Assembly: GCF_009557455.1 (NCBI RefSeq)
Contig: NZ_CP045651.1
Span: 2,294,001 to 2,358,000, forward strand
Length of the DNA: 64,000 nt
Reading direction: 5' to 3'
Source of the DNA: Alistipes sp. dk3624
GTDB taxonomy: Bacteria; Bacteroidota; Bacteroidia; Bacteroidales; Rikenellaceae
This document shows positions 57,007 to 64,000 of the stretch, piece by piece. Within the stretch, counting starts at the first letter, position 1; each line of letters begins with the position of its first letter. Below the pieces are notes generated by a model that was not told the DNA's origin, did not search any database, and saw only the letters and a program-made list of their open reading frames with translations. The position numbers and the translations under genes are program-made.

Positions 57007-58278
57007 TCAAAACATATTATTCATCATTAGGCTTATTTTTTCTTTATCTGTTATCCCATAGTAATGCTTGTATATGGCCATTGGTGAATTGCCTGTCATT
57101 TCGGCAACTTGGTAGACATGATAGCCTTCATCAAGCATTTTGCAGATGAAACTGCTGCGAGCCGTACTCCAGGTGATGTGATGATTGATGCCGAGCTCGG
57201 CACAAATTTTCCGCAACGTTTCGGCAACCATACGGGTTGTGTAATTTACCCTGGTATACATTTTATGCTGCGACATATTCTTTAGCTTGAATATTGGGAA
57301 CAAGTAGTTCATATAGGCGAGTGGTTTGTATTTCTCGATTAACGCCAACGCTTTCTCTGTCAAAATAACCCTGCATATCTTATCAGTTTTAATACGTTCA
57401 TACTTAAGGCTGTCGCCGTTAATCATATGCCGTTCGAGATAACAGATGTCTATTCCCGACATTCCACCGGCATAGTAACTGAACAGGAACAGATCGAGAT
57501 AAAGGTGTTCGCATTTCTTCAAAATGCTTCTATCGACTTGCTCTATCTTCATTATTATTTCATGCGAAACGGCTTTGGTCACGACCGGCGATTCTTTCAT
57601 GTAAGTTTTAAACTTATCGAATGCTCCCAAATTCACGTTGTATAATTTTTTCTTCTGGGCGTATTCAACGATCTTATAGAGCATATGAAGTTTATAAAAC
57701 ACTCCACCCCGATTTCCATTCTTTGCTCCTTCGCGTTTTGAATAGATGATAAAATCTTCAATAAATTTTTCGGTAATATCCCGGAATAAATAATTTAAAA
57801 ATGTCTTTCGATATTTTGACAGTGTAAAGCGTTCCAGGCAATTGTGCAGATATTGAAATGTTCTTGCGTTACGTCGGTTGTCAAATTCCCTTCCGTTGCG
57901 GATTCTTGTTTGTTCTGCAGTCTCTTTTTCGATTTGTTTTATAATCTCACTTACGGAAGTGTATTTATCCAATACTCCGTTCTTTTTATCGAAGCAATGT
58001 GCAAGTTCGATAGGAATCCAATTCTTTCCGGAGTATTCCCATTTCTCGGCAATCTTTAGATATTTCAGTTTCTCCTTTTGAAGTAACCTGTTTTTGGAAA
58101 TGTTCTCCGCCGAGTTTGGAACAAAGCATTGTTTGTCTTTCTGCCAATCTGAATATGGCCCCGTTATGTAGAGAACTTTCGGAACTCGCGGATAACCTGT
58201 TTTGTAAAACACAATCGTTAGTTTAACCAGTTCGATGTCTTGGAGATTGCGTTCTCCCTTGATGATAATTGAAAACAT
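57007..58278 (-). CDS. Tyrosine-type site-specific integrase (divergent catalytic set)
   Basis: 423 aa: arm-type N-terminal domain, SAM-like core domain (KYRKTFLNYLFRDITEKFIEDFIIYSK) and a catalytic domain. The nucleophile is Tyr406 in MTGNSPMAIYKHYYG and the box II arginine is Arg374 in WSTARSSF. The first arginine position is Gly (YYAGGMSGID), the box II His is Ser371 and the His/Trp is Asn397. Bacteroides integrases often vary at the first Arg, but this set is unusually degenerate. Probable element integrase. Confidence 0.82.
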   Translation of the reverse strand: MFSIIIKGERNLQDIELVKLTIVFYKTGYPRVPKVLYITGPYSDWQKDKQCFVPNSAENISKNRLLQKEKLKYLKIAEKWEYSGKNWIPIELAHCFDKKNGVLDKYTSVSEIIKQIEKETAEQTRIRNGREFDNRRNARTFQYLHNCLERFTLSKYRKTFLNYLFRDITEKFIEDFIIYSKREGAKNGNRGGVFYKLHMLYKIVEYAQKKKLYNVNLGAFDKFKTYMKESPVVTKAVSHEIIMKIEQVDRSILKKCEHLYLDLFLFSYYAGGMSGIDICYLERHMINGDSLKYERIKTDKICRVILTEKALALIEKYKPLAYMNYLFPIFKLKNMSQHKMYTRVNYTTRMVAETLRKICAELGINHHITWSTARSSFICKMLDEGYHVYQVAEMTGNSPMAIYKHYYGITDKEKISLMMNNMF

Positions 58279-58772
58279 AATGATCGAATTTTTGATTTAG
58301 GATTAATACCGAAACCAAAAATCCGGAGAAAAATACAATGATAAAAGGACTAATGCTGATAATGGATAAATTTGTAAGTGATTGGTGATTAATTAGGAAT
58401 TACAAAAGTTGAATGATCGTATTTTCTCAAAAAAAGTTTGTATTTTTGAAAAAGAATGACCAAAAACGACCAAGATTGTGTACATTTTTCATGGAAGTCA
58501 GCTGCCAAAAAACACGGAGTGCGGATTTTAGTAACATGCTGGCTAACAGCACACAAAGCCGATTATTGCTAACAACTTGATAATTAAGTATTAAGTCGTA
58601 TTAAGTAACATTAATCCATAAGAGTTAGATTAGAATTATAAAAGCATTAAGGCCAAATACTTAAAGTTTGTCTCACATACGAGCCAAAAATATTCCCTAT
58701 CAGCATTGATTGTTTTCGCCTTGGTTCTAAATAATTAATCATCAATTGCCAAAGCTTTCTTGGTAATTATGA
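58279..58772. other. AT-rich intergenic region with ATTAAGT repeats
   Basis: About 490 bases between divergent genes. At 58583-58606 ATTAAGT occurs three times on a spacing of 7 and 10 bases, flanked by more TTAA-rich sequence. This could be an operator for the HTH protein that follows. No gene seen. Confidence 0.5.
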
Positions 58773-59912
58773 GTGCTATCAATATACAAAACATGTAAGA
58801 CTACATCACGGGTTGCATTGCCTTTTAAAACGGTGAATGCTATCTGGAAAAGATTCGAGGATTTAATATCAAAATACCGGAGATTGAAAAACGAAAAATC
58901 AAAAAGAACTAAACGAGTTCTTGTGTTTAATGAATGGAGAAGACTAACCGGACTTTGTAGATCAGCCAAAACTCTTGCTGAGCTTTTGCATGTTACCCCT
59001 CAAGCTATATCAAAGTGTTGTTCTGGCAGGAGTATCATGTGTAAAGGTGTATATTTAAGATATCTGCATCCGGATATGGAGGTAAACATAGATGACTGGT
59101 TTGAATATCTTGATCTAATCCAGTATGATAAGATGTGTGGAGAGGAACATTTTTATTTCAAATACAGTAAGTCCAGAAAGAGAGATAAACTGACTGCCAA
59201 TCAAATTAGATCATTGGAAAGTTCAATAAAAAATAAAGCCTTGGCTCGACTAAATGAGTTTTACCCGCATAATTTAAGAGTAATTGCTAACAACGGGTGG
59301 TTCATGGAAATGGATTCAAATCGATATTTCCCGGAAATACTTGAAACAAATGTGGATGGAGAAAGTATAAACGCACTTGACATAGAAATAGCGAACTATT
59401 ACGAAACAAATCTCAAAGAAATCATCAAAGAACTTTGTGAAAGACACCCCAAAAGAAAAAATCTTATTTCAACACAAATAATGAGCAGCTATAAAAGAGG
59501 CCATTATGAATTAGCAATTATAGGAATTTTAGTACAAGTCGATTGGATTTGCAAAGATAATCTTAACAAACACTTTTTCCTCAAAAGAAAGAATGAGAAC
59601 AAGGAGTATATTCCAAGTATAGTCAATGATTTACTTGATGTGCAGGATGATTATTTTAAGGTATTCATAACGCCGATTTTACATGACTGTCCTATTTTCG
59701 TGCATTATTCTCGACTTCGCACATATCCATCTGATTTGAACAGACATGAGATTATTCATGGAACAGATATTGACTTTGGAAATAAGGTAAATTTTCTGAA
59801 AAGTTTATCATTGTTGAAATATGTATCGGATATTCTCTATTTTTCTGAATTATGTAAAAAGAATAGAAGGCCACTCGAGAAGTATATCTACCCTAAAAGT
59901 GATTGGGTTTAG
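58773..59912 (+). CDS. Unknown protein with HTH and HEPN-type RX4H motif
   Basis: 379 aa from a GTG at 58773 that directly follows an in-frame stop; no earlier start is possible and the first ATG is far inside. N-terminal HTH-like segment (AKTLAELLHVTPQAISKCCSG, about 66-86). The C-terminus is all-helical with RHEIIHG (Arg324, His329), which matches the RX4-6H motif of HEPN ribonucleases, followed by FLKSLSLLKYVSDIL. An abortive-infection type toxin is possible. It stands between two integrases. Confidence 0.6.
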   Translation: MLSIYKTCKTTSRVALPFKTVNAIWKRFEDLISKYRRLKNEKSKRTKRVLVFNEWRRLTGLCRSAKTLAELLHVTPQAISKCCSGRSIMCKGVYLRYLHPDMEVNIDDWFEYLDLIQYDKMCGEEHFYFKYSKSRKRDKLTANQIRSLESSIKNKALARLNEFYPHNLRVIANNGWFMEMDSNRYFPEILETNVDGESINALDIEIANYYETNLKEIIKELCERHPKRKNLISTQIMSSYKRGHYELAIIGILVQVDWICKDNLNKHFFLKRKNENKEYIPSIVNDLLDVQDDYFKVFITPILHDCPIFVHYSRLRTYPSDLNRHEIIHGTDIDFGNKVNFLKSLSLLKYVSDILYFSELCKKNRRPLEKYIYPKSDWV

Positions 59913-59934
59913 AATTGGTTTAGTGATTCTAAAA

Positions 59935-59979
59935 AATAGCAACGGCAAAGAAATATAAGATTTCTTTGCCGTTGCTATT
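59935..59979. terminator. Long bidirectional terminator
   Basis: Perfect 20-bp stem (AATAGCAACGGCAAAGAAAT and its complement) around a 5-nt loop, with A- and T-runs outside. It separates the convergent HEPN-motif gene and the integrase. Confidence 0.9.
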
Positions 59980-59990
59980 AAAAACTTAGT

Positions 59991-61217
59991 TTATAAATTC
60001 GCACAGAATTTTGTATCTAGTAATTTTTCTGCCAATTTATCCATCTCATTACTCACCGTCTTATCGACGATACGAGCATAGATTTGTGTCGTACTGAGTT
60101 TCGTATGACCGAGCATTTTGCTGATGGATTCAATGGAGACACCATTGGCATAAGTAACGGTAGTGGCGAATGTGTGCCGGGCAAGGTGCGAGGTGACGCG
60201 TTTCTCGATTCCACAGATTGAGGCGATCTCCTTGAGGTATAGATTGTATTTCGCATTGCTCATTACAGGCAGTAGGAAGTTGCCGTCCCGCCTGAGTTCG
60301 TACTTCTTCAGTATGAATAATGGAATGTCGAGCAGTTTTACTTTCGATGGAGTCCCGGTCTTGATACGGTGAGTTTCGATCCACAGAGAACCTTCGTCAT
60401 CCGTAACGATATTCTTTCCCGCCAGGGCAGCAGTCGTGGAATAATCAAAGCCAGTAAAGCAACAGAACAGAAATATATCGCGGACTTTTTCGAGACGTTT
60501 ATTGTCGGGTTTGAAATCGATAATCTTTTCCAGTTCAGACTTCGTGAGGTAGCCGCGGTCTTTCTTGACCTTTTTAAGTTTGTGGTTGCAGAACGGATCT
60601 TTGGGCATTTGGCCGTTCTTGAAACACATGGTTGTGATGCGCTTGAAAATCCGCATCAACTTCTCCGATGAGTTGGTATCGAGTTTATATTCGATTTTCA
60701 AATAAGCTTCGAAGTCCATCACAAAATTGCGATCCACCTGGCAAAGCAGGATGTCATTTTTCCGCATCTTGACTTTTATGAACTCTTTGAGTCGCCGGTA
60801 GGTCAGGTCATATTTGTTGAATGTAGACTGGGCCAGGTCAATGCCGATAAGTTTTTCTTGCCGGTCGTTGAATTCCTCGAACACAGTAAGGAGGGTGTTG
60901 TTCTTGACATCCGTGCCGAGGAAAGCATCACGCACCATCGTTGCCGTTACCACTTCATTAGCTTCGCAGAGACGGTGGTAATGGGTTATCATCTGACCTT
61001 TGATGCTGTCGAGATAGCGGTTGAGTTGAAGAGCTTCTTTAGTCTGGCCTTTTGCTCTGCCAGATTTTGGATCCCAGATTTTTCCAGACACCTCGCTTTT
61101 GAGGCTAAACTTCACACGCTCGCCATCAATGGTAATTCGGACGCAGAGCGGTACTTGGCCATTTTCTTTCTGTAACTCCCACCTCGCAAGGAATAGGATT
61201 CTGAATGTGCTTTTCAT
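59991..61217 (-). CDS. Tyrosine-type integrase
   Basis: 408 aa, Bacteroides transposon-type integrase. Arm domain (STFRILFLARWELQKENGQVPLCVRITIDG), SAM-like core domain, then catalytic residues His344 and Arg347 in SHLARHTF, His371 in GHTKLST and nucleophile Tyr380. The first Arg position is not Arg (CFTGFDYS), as in IntDOT-like enzymes. An 8-bp inverted repeat (GTTTACCT ... AGGTAAAC, 61222-61254) lies just upstream. It is the integrase closest to the tRNA-Gly fragment and the best candidate for using it. Confidence 0.9.
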   Translation of the reverse strand: MKSTFRILFLARWELQKENGQVPLCVRITIDGERVKFSLKSEVSGKIWDPKSGRAKGQTKEALQLNRYLDSIKGQMITHYHRLCEANEVVTATMVRDAFLGTDVKNNTLLTVFEEFNDRQEKLIGIDLAQSTFNKYDLTYRRLKEFIKVKMRKNDILLCQVDRNFVMDFEAYLKIEYKLDTNSSEKLMRIFKRITTMCFKNGQMPKDPFCNHKLKKVKKDRGYLTKSELEKIIDFKPDNKRLEKVRDIFLFCCFTGFDYSTTAALAGKNIVTDDEGSLWIETHRIKTGTPSKVKLLDIPLFILKKYELRRDGNFLLPVMSNAKYNLYLKEIASICGIEKRVTSHLARHTFATTVTYANGVSIESISKMLGHTKLSTTQIYARIVDKTVSNEMDKLAEKLLDTKFCANL

Positions 61218-61311
61218 AATTGTTTACCTGTCTTTAATTTAAGATTAGGTAAACCGAATCGAAACAGTTTACTCTTGGCAATGGACTATCTCTCAGTGAG
61301 TAACAAGCACA

Positions 61312-61376
61312 AGTGTCCCACCTGTTATCTCCAAAGTGTCCCACTTTTAGGTTCACTCCGCAGAGTGGGACACTTT
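61312..61376. repeat. GTGTCCCAC repeats with 13-bp hairpin
   Basis: AGTGTCCCAC at 61312-61321, AAAGTGTCCCACT at 61333-61345 and its exact inverse AGTGGGACACTTT at 61364-61376. Two direct and one inverted copy between the integrase and the tRNA fragment fit integrase arm-type binding sites. Confidence 0.65.
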
Positions 61377-61443
61377 CGGGACACTAACCTGTCCGGAAAT
61401 GGCTTTTCGGTGTCCTGTGATGTCTGGGGAGAAGGCATGAAAA

Positions 61444-61474
61444 AACCCTCTGAAACATCGTTTCAAAGGGTTTG
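61444..61474. terminator. Hairpin terminator next to the tRNA fragment
   Basis: 14-bp stem with one mismatch (AAACCCTCTGAAAC against GTTTCAAAGGGTTT), A-run on one side and T-rich on the other. On the - strand it follows the tRNA fragment by about 35 nt, as a normal tRNA terminator would. The hairpin in both 84-bp repeats has the same spacing to its GAGCGGAAAACGA core. Confidence 0.65.
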
Positions 61475-61509
61475 TCTTGATTTTGTCCTGTTGTTGCTTT
61501 GGACTCTGA

Positions 61510-61563
61510 GCGGAAAACGAGACTCGAACTCGCGACCCCAACCTTGGCAAGGTTGTGCTCTAC
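61510..61563 (-). tRNA. tRNA-Gly (GCC) 3' fragment, probable attachment site
   Basis: On the - strand, TAGAGCAC, then the anticodon arm AACCTTGCCAAGGTT (anticodon GCC), the variable region, the T arm GCGAGTTCGAGTCTCG and the acceptor 3' strand TTTTCCGC. The 5' acceptor strand and a D-arm with the conserved GG are missing; only CGGAA upstream could pair. It is therefore a 3' fragment left by integration at a tRNA gene, not a working tRNA. Confidence 0.8.
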
Positions 61564-61716
61564 ATTTTCTGAGACCTCATTCCGAGATAGTTAGCAGTCC
61601 TTTGTGACCGTTTTTACTTTATATGTAAAACATTCCGTAAAACACGAATGACTGAAAGTATCGTTTGCGGGTTAAACTATGTTGTTCTTTATCTGAAGGT
61701 TTGGTCAGATTTTTGT

Positions 61717-62286
61717 CTAAATCGATTTGCATACGAGCGGCACGAGGATATCCCGGATATTTTCGTAACTCAAACGGTGTTCCCCATCGAATGTCATGCA
61801 GTTGCGATAATGTTGCAAATACTCTTCCCTGCAATTTACGACCGTATCGTGTGCGCCGAACAACGCCCATGTTTTTTCAACGGCTTCATCGGTCACTCCG
61901 TCGAACTGACGGTGTTCCGTCTCTTCATAACGATCGCAGAGTGCGGAGGTAATCGTGTAAGTCGTCGCGCCGTCCTTACGCGGATTCAGGAACGGACAAA
62001 TACCTATCTGTTTCCGCATTGTGCGTGAAACATGAAACGCGGGATTGACGATGATTTTCTTGCAGTCGTAGAGTTGCTGTGCGAACATCCCGCCCATTGA
62101 CGTACCGATAACCATGTCGGGGTGTTCTGATGCGACAAGCGTGTGCAACATTTCCAAAACCTCATCGGGATCTATCGGTAAATCGGGTGCGATTACCCGT
62201 GTTTCGGGTAACAAGTCTTGTAAATGTCTTACCGTTCCCGATTCGCCCGACGAAGATAAACCGTGTATGTAAAGTATTGTTTTCAT
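61717..62286 (-). CDS. YqiA/YcfP-family alpha/beta hydrolase
   Basis: 189 aa: ILYIHGLSSSG oxyanion region, nucleophile serine in VIGTSMGGMFAQQL, NPAFHV, GAHDTVV (acid) and a C-terminal DGEHRLS histidine. This is the small esterase family around E. coli YqiA. Start at ATG 62286, or 62292 with two more codons. It lies just to the right of the tRNA fragment. Confidence 0.87.
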   Translation of the reverse strand: MKTILYIHGLSSSGESGTVRHLQDLLPETRVIAPDLPIDPDEVLEMLHTLVASEHPDMVIGTSMGGMFAQQLYDCKKIIVNPAFHVSRTMRKQIGICPFLNPRKDGATTYTITSALCDRYEETEHRQFDGVTDEAVEKTWALFGAHDTVVNCREEYLQHYRNCMTFDGEHRLSYENIRDILVPLVCKSI

Positions 62287-62292
62287 TACCAT

Positions 62293-62578
62293 AAAGATAG
62301 CGAAAACAATCGGCTTATCAAAACGAATTATTCGTTTATCTTGTTGATAGTTAATGGAGTTAAGTATTTATAGAGAACATATATTTTCGGTTCGATATCA
62401 GGCATGAGTCCCGAACATAAGTTTACCGAAAATGACTAACTCGATTAACTCTGAAGCTTTTGAAATAGAAAAATCGAGCAAATTATTGCATTTTTATTTG
62501 TGCGACAAGTATGTATTAATAATTTAATTAGCTGATTTAAAGGCGCTTAATCAATGAATTGATGCGCTACATAAGAAG
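62293..62578. other. No gene seen
   Basis: About 285 AT-rich bases upstream of the hydrolase. No clear frame or repeat. Confidence 0.35.
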
Positions 62579-62770
62579 ATGACGGCGATTTTCAATATGT
62601 TCTCGTAAGAACAACTGGAGGTCTATGCATTGATCGACCGCTCATTTCTCTATGAGAAAGTCAAGCGGATGTACAAACGGTCGTATCGAGAGAGTTTGAA
62701 TAGATTACGAAGGATCGATAACCTTAACTTTGCAAAAGCGAGTCGCAATATGCGGTCTTTGATTATGTAA
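62579..62770 (+). pseudogene. Decayed small ORF
   Basis: ATG at 62579 opens MTAIFNMFS, then an in-frame TAA at 62606-62608, then the same frame continues EQLEVYALIDRSFLYEKVKRMYKRS... to a stop at 62768-62770. The downstream part looks like a real helical protein, so this may be a small gene broken by one nonsense change. Family unknown. Confidence 0.4.
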
Positions 62771-63203
62771 TCGGAAAAATATTGTGAGCTTGGTGTATTT
62801 CTTCTATCAGTTTGTTCAAACGAGTATTCCTATCCTCTTTATTTTGAATCTCGCATTGCCAAACAATAATTACATTCCAACCGCTTACTTGTAATTCAGA
62901 GATATGTCGGACATCTCGTTCAATATTTTTCCCGATTTTCTCTTGCCAAAATTCATAATTTGTTTTCGGCAATGCACCTCGTTTACAGGAGTGTCCATGC
63001 CAAAAACAACCGTGAATAAATACTGCTGTTTTATACTTAGGAAGTACAATATCAGGTTTTCCGGGCAAGCCCTTTACGTTTTTTCTAAACCGTAATCCTT
63101 TTGAAAACAAAAATTTCCGTACTAAAATCTCCGGTACTGTTTCCTTCCCGGTGATTTTAGACATTATATCGGAACGTTTAGATTTAGGGTAGATGTCGGA
63201 CAT
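62763..63203 (-). CDS. vsr: Very short patch repair endonuclease (Vsr)
   Basis: 146 aa: MSKITGKETVPEILVRKFLFSKGLRFRKNVKGLPGKPDIVLP and the catalytic/zinc-type block VFIHGCFWHGHSCKRG, then WNVIIVWQCEI, all Vsr signatures. It nicks T:G mismatches made by deamination of 5-methylcytosine, so it normally accompanies a C5 cytosine methyltransferase. None is visible in the window; it could be past the right edge. The next gene upstream is 18 bp away on the same strand. Confidence 0.93.
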   Translation of the reverse strand: MSDIYPKSKRSDIMSKITGKETVPEILVRKFLFSKGLRFRKNVKGLPGKPDIVLPKYKTAVFIHGCFWHGHSCKRGALPKTNYEFWQEKIGKNIERDVRHISELQVSGWNVIIVWQCEIQNKEDRNTRLNKLIEEIHQAHNIFPIT

Positions 63204-63221
63204 AATTCCTCCTCATCCAGA

Positions 63222-64000
63222 TTATAAGTGAGGTAAGTCAACACCTATTCGCATCGCATTAGAAAATACTAAATTCGCTAATCGCTGAGTAAATGTACCT
63301 TTCTGATTTCCCCAAAAAGTAGCACGTATTTTGTTCCTTTTTATTTGGAAATTTATTCCGGACTTAGGATTAAATATATTGTTGTCACCAATATCTATTG
63401 TAAGAAATTTCTTCTCCCAACAAATTATTTTATTTTCATCAACAAAGGTGTATTGGTCTTTTTCTGTTTGTTTAAGAGCTGACTTTATATCTTTGGAAGC
63501 AACCTCTTTACCTATTACAAAAGCAAAATTCTTATTCACTTTATGTGGCCTTAAACAATCACATTGCTGTGTTATGCATATAAGATATTTGTAGTCGTCT
63601 TTATTTTTTTTAATCTCACCGTTTATTTCCTCATAATGAGGGAGTGCTTTTTCTAAGCAGAAAACATCACCGAATCTTATCTTTCTTTTATCTATCGTCT
63701 TTGTGTTTTTAGAGAAAGTAAGAAAGTGATTCAATTTCATTAAATGCTCTTCCTCTGGAGCAGTATCATAAGTAGAAATATCGGGAGCCAGTAATCTTAC
63801 GGATTCTATATCTTCTTTGACTTTATAAGTTATTTGACTATTCCAGCAAGACAAAATGAAATTATAAAATTCCTCATATTGAGTCTGTTGTTCGTAATTT
63901 TTAGCATGATGTATCAGGGCAGCTTCATTGATTCCCATAAAACCTCGCCCGAATGCATTAATGCTTTTACGATAGAACTGTTTTAGTTCTAATGATATAA
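63222..64000 (-). CDS. Unknown protein, truncated by window edge
   Basis: The frame stays open through the right edge (translation before the ATG at 63938 continues upstream as ...QFYRKSINAFGRGF), so this is the C-terminal part of a longer gene. Visible: DKRKIRFGDVFCLEKALPHYEEI, then YLICITQQCDCLRPHKV, a Q-x-C-D-x-x-R pattern seen in proteins near restriction and repair genes, then a basic C-terminus. I do not recognise the family. AT-rich, and probably an operon with vsr. Confidence 0.6.
   Translation of the reverse strand, partial: ISLELKQFYRKSINAFGRGFMGINEAALIHHAKNYEQQTQYEEFYNFILSCWNSQITYKVKEDIESVRLLAPDISTYDTAPEEEHLMKLNHFLTFSKNTKTIDKRKIRFGDVFCLEKALPHYEEINGEIKKNKDDYKYLICITQQCDCLRPHKVNKNFAFVIGKEVASKDIKSALKQTEKDQYTFVDENKIICWEKKFLTIDIGDNNIFNPKSGINFQIKRNKIRATFWGNQKGTFTQRLANLVFSNAMRIGVDLPHL

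Noticed and set aside
61510-61583. A complete, working tRNA-Gly at 61.5 kb
   Set aside because: The D-arm lacks the GG pair and the 5' acceptor strand pairs at only five of seven positions; the sequence matches a tRNA only from the D-stem 3' side onward.
1-64000. CRISPR array
   Set aside because: No regularly spaced short repeats were seen anywhere; the repeated units found are two-copy direct or inverted repeats.

Overview
This window looks like a chromosomal segment of a gut Bacteroidetes, most likely Rikenellaceae (Alistipes-like). The first 22 kb are GC-rich housekeeping DNA. Several promoters fit the Bacteroidetes pattern TTTG-N18-21-TAnnTTTG. Bacteroidetes-only families are present (DUF4199, DUF4293), along with UpxY capsule antiterminators and an aminofutalosine synthase, which points to menaquinone made by the futalosine route. 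The genus is inference; the phylum is well supported.

Layout. (1) 1-22.4 kb is core genome: purL, a GGAHG lipoprotein, aroK, parE-parC, plsC, a polyprenyl synthase, rsmG, rpmH, mqnE, a PASTA protein, an RluD-type pseudouridine synthase, a Bacteroidetes lipoprotein, DUF4293, a GT2 and a DUF4199 protein, a TsaC/Sua5 protein, the SRP RNA, mltG and a beta-propeller glycosidase. (2) 22.66-34.77 kb is capsule/exopolysaccharide operon 1 on the + strand: promoter, leader of about 180 nt, UpxY, Wzx flippase, two hexapeptide acyltransferases, a sugar epimerase, GT2, EpsG-type polymerase, two GT4, HddA and GmhA (heptose activation), GT2. (3) 34.8-37.3 kb is a gene-poor joint with a strong terminator, an 84-bp repeat, twin palindromes and a small HTH gene. 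(4) 37.3-51.25 kb is capsule operon 2 on the - strand, converging on operon 1. In transcription order it holds a long UpxY, a 141-aa unknown, RfbB, Wzx, SDR, a MenD-like ThDP enzyme, a pyruvyltransferase, GT4, EpsG, GT2, a second copy of the epimerase and a CgeB-like GT. Upstream of it lies a segment bounded by perfect 24-bp inverted repeats (51429-51724), which I read as an invertible phase-variation switch, followed by a decayed tyrosine recombinase. (5) 53.1-61.6 kb is an AT-rich island: a second copy of the 84-bp repeat, an HTH protein, a three-gene operon (PD-(D/E)XK-like nuclease, partner protein, NdpA-like nucleoid-associated protein), two tyrosine integrases, a protein with an HEPN-type RX4H motif, and a 3' fragment of tRNA-Gly. 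(6) 61.6-64 kb holds a YqiA-type hydrolase, a decayed small ORF, a Vsr endonuclease and a gene cut by the window edge.

How it works together. Each capsule operon has its own antiterminator, flippase and polymerase, so each is a self-contained Wzx/Wzy-type pathway. Neither has a priming transferase nor envelope export genes in view. Operon 2 appears phase-variable and lies between two near-identical 84-bp repeats that end in a tRNA-3'-end-like sequence. The neighbouring defence-like island ends in a longer tRNA-Gly 3' fragment. I infer serial integration of mobile elements at tRNA 3' ends, one of which may have carried capsule operon 2. The strongest candidates for something new are the three-gene nuclease operon and the invertible switch whose adjacent recombinase is broken.
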